Shown: positions 9,257-17,476 of the stretch, piece by piece
Position numbering within the stretch: the first letter of the stretch is position 1
Layout: every line of letters starts with the position of its first letter
DNA from: an uncultured archaeon
Lineage (GTDB): Archaea; Thermoproteota; Bathyarchaeia; TCS64
Direction of reading: 5' to 3'
Length of the DNA: 64,000 nt
NCBI GenBank assembly: GCA_938048735.1
Contig: CALIUM010000015.1
Location: 1-64,000 of the forward strand
Made by a program: the position numbers and the translations under genes
The notes under the pieces: model-generated
Told to the model about the DNA's origin: nothing
The model's input: only the letters and a program-made list of their open reading frames with translations
Database searches by the model: none

Positions 9257-10234
9257 ATGATGGAGGGGAGGATCCTCGTCACAGGTGGTGCCGGCTTCAT
9301 AGGGAGCCACCTAGTCGACTCCCTGATAGAACTCGGATTTGAGGTCGTAGTTTTCGACAATCTTACAGGTGGAAGGAGGGAGAATCTGTCCAGATCGCTC
9401 CATAATCCAAAGCTCAGTTTCATACAAGGTGATCTCCTGAACCAGGCTGAGGTCTTGAGCCTCCTTGATGGATGCGACCTTATCTATCACCTGGCCGCTC
9501 ACCCAGAGGTGAGGGTGAGCTCCGCAGACCCCCCAGCCCATTTCCGGGACAATATCCAGGCCACATTCAATCTCCTCGAGGCCATAAGGCTGAGGGGGTG
9601 GAGGGGTAGGCTTGTCTTCACCTCCTCCTCAACGGTCTACGGGGAGGCTGAGACCCCAACACCTGAAACATATCCGATTCTAAGGCCCATCTCAGTCTAC
9701 GGGGCGAGCAAACTGGCATGCGAGGCACTCATAAATGCCTACGCTAGGAGCTATGGCTTTAGAGCCCTGATATTCAGATTGGCTAACATAATTGGGCCTA
9801 GAAGTAGGCATGGGGTGATAGCCGATTTCATAAAGAAGCTTGAAGATAACCCTGAAGAACTCGAGATCCTAGGAGATGGAACCCAGAAGAAGTCTTACCT
9901 CTACATAAGCGACTGTGTGGAGGCCCTGCTTCTGGGATTAACAGAATCCTATACGGACATATTGGAGGTGTATAACGTCGGCTCCGCCGATCAGATCGAA
10001 GTCCTTAAGATAGCTAAAATAGTGGTTGAGGAGTTGGGGCTGGGGAGCGTGAGGTTTAGGGTGACGGGCGGCGTTGATGGGGGGAGAGGATGGATAGGAG
10101 ATGTGAAGAATATGCTCCTAGACACCAGCAAGCTAAGGTCGAAGGGATGGAGTCCAAGATACAACAGCGAGCAGGCAGTAAGAATAACGGTGAAAGAGAA
10201 CATAAAACAAGGCCAAAATAAGCTTATAGGATGA
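9257..10234 (+). CDS. NAD-dependent sugar epimerase/dehydratase (UDP-glucose 4-epimerase-like)
   Basis: 325 aa extended short-chain dehydrogenase. The Rossmann motif GGAGFIGSH is at residues 10-18, the catalytic Ser region is FTSSSTVYGE (121-130) and YGASK gives the Tyr148/Lys152 pair. The C-terminal half (FIKKLEDNPEELEILGDGTQ, SYLYISDCVEAL) binds the nucleotide sugar. The frame begins at 9137, but AAGGAGGT six bases before the ATG at 9257 and alignment to the family favour this start. GalE-like epimerases interconvert UDP-glucose and UDP-galactose or their N-acetyl forms; several other nucleotide-sugar activities share the fold, so the exact substrate is open. It probably supplies surface glycans. 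Confidence 0.88.
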   Translation: MMEGRILVTGGAGFIGSHLVDSLIELGFEVVVFDNLTGGRRENLSRSLHNPKLSFIQGDLLNQAEVLSLLDGCDLIYHLAAHPEVRVSSADPPAHFRDNIQATFNLLEAIRLRGWRGRLVFTSSSTVYGEAETPTPETYPILRPISVYGASKLACEALINAYARSYGFRALIFRLANIIGPRSRHGVIADFIKKLEDNPEELEILGDGTQKKSYLYISDCVEALLLGLTESYTDILEVYNVGSADQIEVLKIAKIVVEELGLGSVRFRVTGGVDGGRGWIGDVKNMLLDTSKLRSKGWSPRYNSEQAVRITVKENIKQGQNKLIG

Positions 10235-10367
10235 GGAGATATAGTTTTGAGAAGGCCTACGGGAAACCTTCCACATAACCAGTTTGTATTACAGGCAGGA
10301 TCCCAATCCTTTATTCCCACGATTCCGTTAAATATGGGACCTATTCAATAAGGGAGGTGTCGGGGAA

Positions 10368-10820
10368 ATGACCGTGGTGCTCGCCTCTGGGGTGTTCGAC
10401 CTCCTCCACTACGGTCACATAAGGTTTCTAGAGGAGGCAAAAAAACTTGGGGGGTCCGAGTCAAGACTTGTTGTAATCGTGGCCAGGGATGAGACCGTCC
10501 TCAGGCTTAAGGGGAGGAGGCCAGTCATCCCTGAAGACCAGCGGAGGGCCCTTGTTGAGGCTTTGAAGGTGGTGGATGAAGCCCTCCTCGGCTACGAGGA
10601 CATGAAGCTCGAGGCCGTTATAGAAAGGGTCAGGCCAGACATCATAGCTGTGGGATACGACCAGGAGGAGATAGAGAAGGAGGTTCGAAGGATAGTGTTT
10701 GAGAAGGGCTTGAACCTGAAGGTGGAGAAGATCGGTAGGTTCGGGGATGATGAGTTGAACAGCTCATCTAAGATAAAGAGGAAGATCGTCGAGGATTGGG
10801 GATATATATCCTTATCCTGA
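10368..10820 (+). CDS. ribL: FAD synthetase (FMN adenylyltransferase), archaeal RibL
   Basis: 150 aa nucleotidyltransferase of the cytidylyltransferase-like fold. It carries the HYGH motif (HxGH) at residues 14-17, VARDETV, and a C-terminal SSSKIKRK segment corresponding to the ISSTKI-type motif. In archaea this family (RibL of Methanocaldococcus) makes FAD from FMN and ATP. The assignment is strengthened by the convergent neighbour, RibK, which makes FMN. The two genes overlap tail to tail by 53 bases (10768-10820). A glycerol-3-phosphate cytidylyltransferase is the alternative but fits the context less well. Confidence 0.88.
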   Translation: MTVVLASGVFDLLHYGHIRFLEEAKKLGGSESRLVVIVARDETVLRLKGRRPVIPEDQRRALVEALKVVDEALLGYEDMKLEAVIERVRPDIIAVGYDQEEIEKEVRRIVFEKGLNLKVEKIGRFGDDELNSSSKIKRKIVEDWGYISLS

Positions 10821-11493
10821 CCCAGTCTCCGTCCTCAAGCCCGAAGTGCCCTCTAAGGTAGACCGGGGAGATTATCTCCATCACATCGTCTTTATAGGAT
10901 GATCTATCCGCTATTATCAGGGCTCCCTCGACCTCTTCGTTCACCAGTAGGGGGTAGCATCGAGCCCCTCCGAACCCCCTTCCCAAATCCTTGAATCCCT
11001 CTATGCGGATCGATGGGAGACGGTCAAGCCTCCTCCGCCTATCCAAATCCTCCTCGCTTATCCTCAGGTTCAGGGTTCCAGGGTATGGTTCGAAGCCTAG
11101 CTTCTCCTTGATCTGAGCCCTGTAACCTGGCAGGGAGAGGTAGTATGCCCCCTCGTAGAGGCCGCTGAAGACCCGGCCCTCGAAGACTAATGCCTCGGCC
11201 TCCCCCCCCTCTAGATGCCTCTTCAAGCCGTGATAGACCTCGCCCAAGGCATTCAATCCCCTTTCGGTTATCTTCAGGAGGCTTCCGCCAGCTTCCATTC
11301 GCCTGGATAGGAGGCCCAGATCCTCGAGGAGCCTCAGATGCCTGGAGGCGCTCTGCTGTGAACACCCGAGGCTTTTAGATAGCCGGGTCGTGGATATCCT
11401 GATGGGACGGGCTCCAGCCCCTTGGGTTAGGAGGTGATAGAGGGTGAACCAGAGGCTTGGGCTTAACCTGCCCTCCTTTCTGTGCTGGGACAA
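10768..11493 (-). CDS. ribK: CTP-dependent riboflavin kinase with N-terminal winged helix (RibK)
   Basis: 241 aa two-domain protein. Residues about 1-90 form a MarR/ArsR-like winged helix (TTRLSKSLGCSQQSASRHL is the recognition region). Residues about 97-235 are the DUF120 riboflavin kinase domain with FSGLYEGAYYLSLPGY, GFEPYPGTLNLR and a C-terminal RGHFGLEDGDWVRI. Archaeal RibK uses CTP rather than ATP to phosphorylate riboflavin to FMN. The HTH fusion is common in archaea and suggests that it also represses riboflavin genes when flavin is sufficient. No riboflavin synthesis genes are in the window. It is convergent with ribL, so the FMN and FAD steps are adjacent. Confidence 0.93.
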   Translation of the reverse strand: MSQHRKEGRLSPSLWFTLYHLLTQGAGARPIRISTTRLSKSLGCSQQSASRHLRLLEDLGLLSRRMEAGGSLLKITERGLNALGEVYHGLKRHLEGGEAEALVFEGRVFSGLYEGAYYLSLPGYRAQIKEKLGFEPYPGTLNLRISEEDLDRRRRLDRLPSIRIEGFKDLGRGFGGARCYPLLVNEEVEGALIIADRSSYKDDVMEIISPVYLRGHFGLEDGDWVRIRIYIPNPRRSSSLS

Positions 11494-11549
11494 CTACTCC
11501 CAGGTATCGCGCTATTGGAGATGATATAAACCATTTGTTTGTCTCTGGC

Positions 11550-13010
11550 TCAGCCCTTCGTTACGGCTATCGGGGTTGCCATCATCACCTTTCTGCCTAT
11601 ACCCACCCTGTGGCTGACCTCGGCCACCCTGTGGATGTCCTTGTAGCTGTCGGGGGCCTCCTCCTCGACCACCTCGTCGCTCGCAGCTCTGATCTCTATC
11701 CCCTTCTTCTTGAGGGCCTCGACTATCTCCCTGCTCGTGTAGTGCCTCTTCGCCCCCGCCCTAGACATAACCCTGCCAGCCCCGTGGGCTGTGCTGGCGA
11801 AGGATAGGTCCTCCCCCTTCTCCGTTCCCACGAGGAGATAGCTTGCCGTCCCCATGGTTCCGACGAGGAGGACGGGCTGGCCGACCTCGAGGTAGTCCTT
11901 CGGGAGGCCCTCCCTCCCGGGGCCGAAGGCCCTTGAGGCCCCCTTCCTGTGGACTACCACCCTCCTCCTCTTTCCATCCACCATGTGCTCCTCCTTCTTC
12001 GCCGTGTTGTGGGTCATGCTATAGATGAGGCCCATACCCAAGTCCTCTGCCTCAATCTTGAAGGTCTCCTGGAAGGCCTGCCTCACCAGGTGGGTTATAA
12101 TATGCCTGTTTATGAAGGCCCAGTTTATCGCGCAGGCCATGGCCTGGAAGTAGTCCTCCGCCTCCCTGCTCTTCACCGGTGCGCAGACGAGCTCCCTGTC
12201 CGGGATGTTTATCCCGTATTTGCTGACCGCCCTGTCCATAACCCTTATGTAGTCGCTGGCTATCTGGTGGCCGTAGCCCCTTGAGCCCGTGTGCACCCAA
12301 ACTATCACCTGGTCCGGCTCGGTTATGCCGAAGACCTTCGCGGTCGAGAGGTCGTAGATCTCCCTAACCCTGGCCACCTCAAGGAAGTGGTTCCCAGCCC
12401 CAAGGGTTCCTAGCTGGCTTAGACCCCTCTCCTTCGCCTTGCTCGAGACCTTATCTGGGTTCGCCTCGGCCATTCTTCCGAAGTCTTCCATATGCTGCAT
12501 GTCCTCGGGCCAGCCATACCCCCGCTCTATTGCCCACTCCACGCCCTCAACTACGGCCTTGTCCTGCTCCATCTTTGTTAGGCGAAGCTTACTTCCCACC
12601 CCTACCCCAGATGGGACCAGCCTGAATATCCTGTCTATGAGCTCGCTCAGCTTTGGTTTGACCTCCTCGTATTTCATGTCCGTCCTCATCAGGTTAACCC
12701 CGCAGTTTATGTCGTAGCCGACGCCACCCGGGGATATCACCCCTTCATCCTCGTCGAAGGCTGCAACCCCACCTATGGGGAAGCCGTATCCCTGGTGTCC
12801 GTCGGGGAGGGTGACGGCATACTTAAGGATCCCGGGGAGGTAGGTCATATTGACCGTCTGCCTGAGGGTCTCATCTCTCCTCATCATCTCCAATAGCTCC
12901 CTGTCCGCGTAGATCCTCGCAGGGACCCTCATCCTCGGATCGCTGCTCTTAGGAACCTCCCAGATCAGCTCCTCAACCTGATTGATGGGGATGCTCATAT
13001 CTCTCTTCAT
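11550..13010 (-). CDS. rtcB: tRNA-splicing ligase RtcB
   Basis: 486 aa GTP-dependent RNA ligase that joins 2',3'-cyclic phosphate and 5'-OH ends after tRNA intron excision. Conserved elements: GGVGYDINCGVN (Asp100 and Cys103, metal ligands), GAGNHFLEV (about 204-212), VHTGSRG, and the region STAHGAGR whose His is the guanylylation site. No intein interrupts it although many archaeal RtcBs carry one. The cofactor archease is not in the window. The start is the ATG at 13010; a second ATG four codons in (MSIPINQ) is possible. Functionally it is the enzyme needed to seal the spliced initiator tRNA found at 37783. Confidence 0.97.
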   Translation of the reverse strand: MKRDMSIPINQVEELIWEVPKSSDPRMRVPARIYADRELLEMMRRDETLRQTVNMTYLPGILKYAVTLPDGHQGYGFPIGGVAAFDEDEGVISPGGVGYDINCGVNLMRTDMKYEEVKPKLSELIDRIFRLVPSGVGVGSKLRLTKMEQDKAVVEGVEWAIERGYGWPEDMQHMEDFGRMAEANPDKVSSKAKERGLSQLGTLGAGNHFLEVARVREIYDLSTAKVFGITEPDQVIVWVHTGSRGYGHQIASDYIRVMDRAVSKYGINIPDRELVCAPVKSREAEDYFQAMACAINWAFINRHIITHLVRQAFQETFKIEAEDLGMGLIYSMTHNTAKKEEHMVDGKRRRVVVHRKGASRAFGPGREGLPKDYLEVGQPVLLVGTMGTASYLLVGTEKGEDLSFASTAHGAGRVMSRAGAKRHYTSREIVEALKKKGIEIRAASDEVVEEEAPDSYKDIHRVAEVSHRVGIGRKVMMATPIAVTKG

Positions 13011-13050
13011 CTCCCGGGAGGGTTTATAAGTATTTTTGGTTTTAACACCA
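13011..13050. promoter_or_regulatory. Shared promoter region between rtcB and a divergent HTH gene
   Basis: The two start codons are only 40 bases apart. The sequence TTTATAAGTA at 13023-13032 is a good archaeal TATA element about 20 bases before the ATG at 13051, a spacing that suggests leaderless transcription of the HTH gene. Expression of both genes must be controlled within this short stretch, so binding of the HTH protein here could regulate both. Confidence 0.45.
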
Positions 13051-13509
13051 ATGATGCAGGCCAGGATAGTCCTCAGGATATCGATGGGGGAGGCCCTCGA
13101 AAGGATATTTTATCTCAAGAGGAAGCATGGTTGGGGGGGTATTGGCCCGGAGGAGATATACCTAGATGGGGGTGAACTTGAGGAGTATATGGAGTGGGTG
13201 GAGATGCTCCACGCCCTAAGCGCCTATAGGGAGGGAGAGGAGTTCGAGTATTATAGGGAGGAGACCCTTGATCTTGATGGGGAATGCCTATCTAAGCTCA
13301 CACCCAAAAGAATCGAGATCCTAGACACGATCTCGTCCATGAATTTCCAATCGATAACCGAGCTTGCAGCGAAAATAGGCAGAGACATTAAGAATGTCTA
13401 TGAGGATCTGAAGGTTTTAGAGGAGATGGGCTTCGTAAAGCTGGAGAGGAGGGGGAGACGGGTACACCCCATCCCACTACTGAAGGAGATAACCATAATC
13501 ATGGGCTAG
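13051..13509 (+). CDS. Winged-helix DNA-binding protein (HVO_A0114-type)
   Basis: 152 aa. The C-terminal half is a clear winged helix: LTPKRIEILDTIS, then SITELAAKIGRDIKNVYED as the helix-turn-helix and MGFVKLERRGRRVHP as the wing. This arrangement matches archaeal HVO_A0114-type regulators or antitoxins. The N-terminal half is acidic and aromatic-rich (EEYMEWVEMLHALSAYREGEEF) and may mediate dimer or partner binding. The frame reaches a TTG at 13036, but the ATG at 13051 is placed properly behind a TATA box. No toxin partner is adjacent, so a regulator of itself and rtcB is the simplest guess. Confidence 0.7.
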   Translation: MMQARIVLRISMGEALERIFYLKRKHGWGGIGPEEIYLDGGELEEYMEWVEMLHALSAYREGEEFEYYREETLDLDGECLSKLTPKRIEILDTISSMNFQSITELAAKIGRDIKNVYEDLKVLEEMGFVKLERRGRRVHPIPLLKEITIIMG

Positions 13510-13751
13510 ATGGAGCCTCGCCAACTGAAGGCCCTCAAAACATCCACAAGCCTTGTGACAACCCGCTTTGTTGGGCTTCTTGAATAACGTCTGAGGTAGA
13601 TGATATAAGGTGGGAGAAACATTGCATTAAAAGCCCCCCTCCTAGATTTCGTGCTTTGATAAGAGGCCTTTCAAAGCAAAAGAGGTTTAGATCCATATCT
13701 CTCCTGTGCATCCTTTATATTACAATTAGCGTATCTAGAAATGAGAGATTT

Positions 13752-15389
13752 ATGTCTAATTTAGGGTCATGCAGGGCGGACGTAGCCCTTATGAACGGGA
13801 AGGTCGTGACCGTTGACCCCAGCTTCAGGATTGCGGAGGCAATAGCGGTTAAAGGTGAGCGGATAATCGCAGTGGGTTCAAACGAGGAGATCAAAGGGTT
13901 TGTGGGAGATGGAACCGAGGTTATAGACCTGGGGGGGAGAATTGTCCTACCTGGATTGATAGACTCCCACATCCACATGCTAGGGACAGGTTTAAGTATG
14001 TTCATGATAGACTGCAGGACCCCGCCTAGGAAATCTATCTCTGATATCCTAGATGCCGTGAGGGAGAGGGCTGAGAGGCTTGGACCTGGAGAGTGGATCG
14101 AGGGTAGGGGCTGGGACCAGGCGAAGCTGGAGGAACATAGATTCCCAACTAGATGGGATCTCGATAAGGCGGCGCCTGATAACCCGGTCATCCTAACAAG
14201 GACATGTGGGCATATCGTCGTGGTTAACAGTAAGGCCCTGGAGATCGCTGGGATCAGCAGGGATACACCCCAGCCCTTGGGAGGCGTCATAGATAAGGAC
14301 GAGAGGGGGGAGCCCACTGGCATCCTGAGGGAGGCGCCGGCCTTCAACATTGTGAGGAGGTGTATGCCTCCCCCAACATTGGAGAGGAAGGTTGAGGCTA
14401 TAGAGATGGCCTCCAAGGCCCTAAACATGGCCGGGATAACTGGGGTTATAGAGCCTGGGCTATCAGCTGAGGATATGAGGGCTTACCAGAAGGCCCTCTC
14501 AGAGGGTAGGCTTACGGTCAGGGTCAGCATGATGCTCAGGGGCTTGGAGGGGGGAGAACCCGTGGAGGAGGGGTTGAGGAGGATCAGGGAGTTCCCCCTG
14601 CTCACGGGCTTCGGCAGTAGCATGCTCAGATTCCTGGGGTTGAAGCTCCTAATAGATGGGGGGATCGGGGGCCGAACAGCCCTTCTAAGGGAGCCATATG
14701 AGGAGGAGCCTGAGAACTACGGCGTCCTCACCCTCCAGAGAGAGAGCCTCCAGAGGCTGGTTGATGAGGCGAACCAGCAGGGCATGACGGTCGGGGTCCA
14801 CTGTGCGGGGGGAAGGGCGATGGATATCGTCCTAGAGGCCTTCAAAGAGACGGATAGAAAGAGGAGCATCATGGGTAGGAGGTATACCCTCATCCACGCA
14901 TACCAGCCCAGCAGAGAGAACATCGAGGACTGCCGCCGCCTAGGAGTCGTCGTCGCCTCCCAGCCCAGCTTCCTATACTACCTCGGGGACAGCTACTACG
15001 AGAATGTAGGCCCTAGGAGGGCTGCAGAGCTCCTGCCCCACAGGTCATGGATAGACGGAGGCGTCTTGGTGGCCTCGGGGACGGACTCGCCGGTCACCCC
15101 CTACCATCCCTTCGTGAGCCTCTGGGCATCCATAGCCAGGAGGACCGAGGTCAAAAACTTGGAGTTGGGAAGAGGGGAAGGGGTGACCAGGGAGGAGGCG
15201 ATAAGGATGTATACATGGAACGGCGCATATGCATCCTTCATGGAGGGTTTAACCGGAAGCATAGAGCCGGGGAAGCTCGCGGACCTGATCATAATTGACA
15301 GGGATATCCTCACGTGTCCTGAGGACGAGATAAAGGACGTGAAGGTTCTTAGAACCATACTAGGAGGCAAGACCGTCTACAAGGCCTAG
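13752..15389 (+). CDS. Amidohydrolase family 3 (YtcJ-like) protein, copy 1
   Basis: 545 aa metal-dependent hydrolase of the YtcJ/amidohydrolase-3 group. Signatures are LPGLIDSHIHMLGTG with the HxH metal site, GEWIEGRGWDQAKL, the Lys-bearing segment LKLLIDGGIGGRTALL, the HCAGGRAMD and LIHAYQ His ligands and SGTDSPVTPY with the metal Asp. The C-terminal composite domain ends GSIEPGKLADLIIIDRD. The frame is open from 13656, but the ATG at 13752 starts at the normal N-terminus. A paralogue lies at 20121-21695. Substrates of this group are mostly unknown formamides, amides or cyclic ureides. The MFS and DASS transporters between the copies may supply substrate. Confidence 0.88.
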   Translation: MSNLGSCRADVALMNGKVVTVDPSFRIAEAIAVKGERIIAVGSNEEIKGFVGDGTEVIDLGGRIVLPGLIDSHIHMLGTGLSMFMIDCRTPPRKSISDILDAVRERAERLGPGEWIEGRGWDQAKLEEHRFPTRWDLDKAAPDNPVILTRTCGHIVVVNSKALEIAGISRDTPQPLGGVIDKDERGEPTGILREAPAFNIVRRCMPPPTLERKVEAIEMASKALNMAGITGVIEPGLSAEDMRAYQKALSEGRLTVRVSMMLRGLEGGEPVEEGLRRIREFPLLTGFGSSMLRFLGLKLLIDGGIGGRTALLREPYEEEPENYGVLTLQRESLQRLVDEANQQGMTVGVHCAGGRAMDIVLEAFKETDRKRSIMGRRYTLIHAYQPSRENIEDCRRLGVVVASQPSFLYYLGDSYYENVGPRRAAELLPHRSWIDGGVLVASGTDSPVTPYHPFVSLWASIARRTEVKNLELGRGEGVTREEAIRMYTWNGAYASFMEGLTGSIEPGKLADLIIIDRDILTCPEDEIKDVKVLRTILGGKTVYKA

Positions 15390-15405
15390 GGAGCACAGCT
15401 TCAAG

Positions 15406-15957
15406 CTATAAGCCTATATTGGCCGCCACCTTCTTCATCGACTCCAGGCCTATTTCGAAGAACTCGTCGAGTTTTATGCCCAGCTCCTCGCACCTCAATA
15501 TGTTATCCCTGCTCACACCCCTCGCAAAGGAGCCGTCCTTGAACTTCCTTCGGAGGCTGCTCACCTTGACCTCCTCAAGCCTCTTCCCCGGCATCATGAG
15601 GGCTGTGGCGATTATCAAGCCCGAGAGGGCGTCGGCAGCGACGAGGGCTACATCCATCCTGCTTTTAGCCTTAACCCCAGTCATCTGGTTATGCGCCTTT
15701 ATAGCGTGGAGGGCTTCCTCAGGGAGAATATCCGCGACCATCTCGGCCGAGAGGAGGCCATGTCTTCCCCATTCCTCACCAACCTCTTCATAATCTAAAT
15801 CGTGAAGCATGCCCACCGCCCCCCATAGCTCAGGCTCCTCCCCAAGCCTCTCAGCCAGCCCCCGCATTATCGAGGAGACCGCGATCATATGCTTTACTAG
15901 ATTGGCGTTTCTAACATGAAGCCTCACTCTATCTAGGGCTTCCTCAATCGAGACCAT
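15406..15957 (-). CDS. HD-domain phosphohydrolase
   Basis: 183 aa from the ATG at 15957 (MVSIEEALDRV). The metal-binding pattern of HD hydrolases is visible: His in LVKHMIAVSS (about 24), the HD pair in GMLHDLDYE (about 52), HGLLSAEM, and a final Asp in ALVAADALSG (about 109). This arrangement is that of the small uncharacterised HDIG/HDOD-like archaeal and bacterial hydrolases acting on nucleotides or other phosphomonoesters. It converges on amidohydrolase copy 1 with a gap of 16 bases. The upstream 17 residues of the longer frame are low in conservation and AT-rich, so I exclude them. Confidence 0.8.
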   Translation of the reverse strand: MVSIEEALDRVRLHVRNANLVKHMIAVSSIMRGLAERLGEEPELWGAVGMLHDLDYEEVGEEWGRHGLLSAEMVADILPEEALHAIKAHNQMTGVKAKSRMDVALVAADALSGLIIATALMMPGKRLEEVKVSSLRRKFKDGSFARGVSRDNILRCEELGIKLDEFFEIGLESMKKVAANIGL

Positions 15958-16288
15958 TTGATAAAGGTTGATTACACTTGAAAAATTTAAATCTTGAGGA
16001 AAAACCAAAACCGAGATCCAAAATTTTGGTGATCTAATTGATCGTTAATATTAAAAATAGAAAATAAGGTTTATCAATAGTTCCCCCACCAATTCGAATA
16101 GTTCTAAAAGGTCATAGGCCACCCTCTTCCGATGATTAAGACACAGTTGAGACTTAGGGTTTCCTTCCAAGCTTTTTCAAGCGATGATTTGCACTACTTT
16201 TATATGCTGAAGCTGGCGGTTTCTCGCAAACATGATAATCTTAAATATGGTTTATGGGGCTCCTCTATGAGTCTCAAAGGAGATCGCG
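15958..16288. other. Intergenic region between divergent HD and MFS genes
   Basis: About 330 AT-rich bases that must contain promoters for both flanking genes. TATA-like stretches are present near 16070 (GGTTTATCAA) and 16250 (GGTTTATGG). A 63-aa frame at 16132 is not convincing. No RNA gene was recognised. Confidence 0.45.
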
Positions 16289-17470
16289 ATGAAGGCCTCT
16301 CAGAGAAGCGTGGGGATCCTTAGTTATGGGCTGATAGTCATGACGGTTACCCATACATTGACGCATGTATTCCAGAGGATACACCTAGCCCTATTCCCCA
16401 CGATAAGGAGGGAGTTCGACCTATCCCTACAGCAGCTAGGCGTCATCGCGGCCATCCCATTCCTCTGCCAGGCCCTACTCGGCATCCCAACCGGGCTCCT
16501 CTCAGACCGCTTCGGGTCGAAGAGGATGATAATCGTAAGCTTCACCCTAGCCATTCTCGGAAGCCTATTGGCGAGCCAGACCATAAACCCCGAGATGTTA
16601 ACGCTCGCCGTAAGCCTCGTCTACATAAACACGGTCATGTATCACCCAGCTTCATACAGCTTCACGACGAGAATGTTCGCACCAAAGGATAGGTCCAAGG
16701 CGCTTGGGATCCACGGGGCAGGGGGAACCCTAGGGATGGCCTTGGGCCCTATATCCGTAAGCATCCTAATGGGGATCTTCGCATTCGGCTGGAGGCAGGT
16801 CTACCTCTTCTGGGCTTTCCCCATCTTACTGGGCTTGGTCGCCGTATTGAGGTTGAGATCCGAGCCTACGGAGGATCTTAAGGAGGATGGGGAGATCGGC
16901 GGCAGGGTCGAAGGGGGCTCCATCTTCACATCGAGCATGATCCTCTTCCTATTCTACACCGGATTGAGGAATATGGCGGCCCAGATGATAGAGGTCTTCC
17001 TCCCGATCTACCTCGTGGAGAACAGGGGGCTCGGAGAAACCCTTGCAAGCCTAGTATTTGGAAGCAGCTCTCTACTCGGGCTTGCAGCCGCCCCGATAGG
17101 GGGGGCGGTGGCCTCAAGGCTTGGGGAGAAGAGATGGCTTATGACCTCGCTTGGGATGGCCTACTTATGCCTAGGCGCCGCGGTCATATCCCCGGGTGTG
17201 GCGGGGTTCGTGATCTTGTACCTGGCCTATGGGTTCTGCAACACCCTTGGAATGGCTGCCAACTCCGCAATCGTCGCGAGCCTATCCCCTAGCAGGCGGA
17301 GGGGACTTGGATACTCCCTCTTCTTCCTACCCGGGGAGGTTATGGGCGTCGTGGCGCCCGTGATCGCGGCCTATATTGCCTCAGGGTTCGGCCTGACCAG
17401 CATCTTCATAATAGGCTTAGCGATATATGTCGGGGGTCTAGCCGTTCTTAAGATGGGTGTGAAGGTCTGA
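16289..17470 (+). CDS. Major facilitator superfamily transporter
   Basis: 393 aa with about 12 predicted transmembrane helices in two groups of six, separated by a charged loop near residues 188-212 (LRSEPTEDLKEDGEIGG). The MFS motif A-like loop GLLSDRFGSKRMI lies between helices 2 and 3, with a weaker counterpart GAVASRLGEKRW between helices 8 and 9. The ATG at 16289 follows AAGGAGAT at a 7-base spacing. Substrate cannot be inferred; the nearby amidohydrolases suggest uptake or export of a small organic compound. It is convergent with the DASS transporter, six bases away. Confidence 0.9.
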   Translation: MKASQRSVGILSYGLIVMTVTHTLTHVFQRIHLALFPTIRREFDLSLQQLGVIAAIPFLCQALLGIPTGLLSDRFGSKRMIIVSFTLAILGSLLASQTINPEMLTLAVSLVYINTVMYHPASYSFTTRMFAPKDRSKALGIHGAGGTLGMALGPISVSILMGIFAFGWRQVYLFWAFPILLGLVAVLRLRSEPTEDLKEDGEIGGRVEGGSIFTSSMILFLFYTGLRNMAAQMIEVFLPIYLVENRGLGETLASLVFGSSSLLGLAAAPIGGAVASRLGEKRWLMTSLGMAYLCLGAAVISPGVAGFVILYLAYGFCNTLGMAANSAIVASLSPSRRRGLGYSLFFLPGEVMGVVAPVIAAYIASGFGLTSIFIIGLAIYVGGLAVLKMGVKV

Positions 17471-17476
17471 GCCGGT

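Noticed and set aside
13036..13050. TTG start of the HTH gene
   Set aside because: It lies just behind the TATA element, too close for a transcript that includes it; ATG 13051 fits better.
16132..16323. 63-aa ORF and a C/D-box-like pattern (GATGATT ... CTGA) near 16131-16212
   Set aside because: The boxes do not fit C/D sRNA spacing well and no guide target can be checked here.
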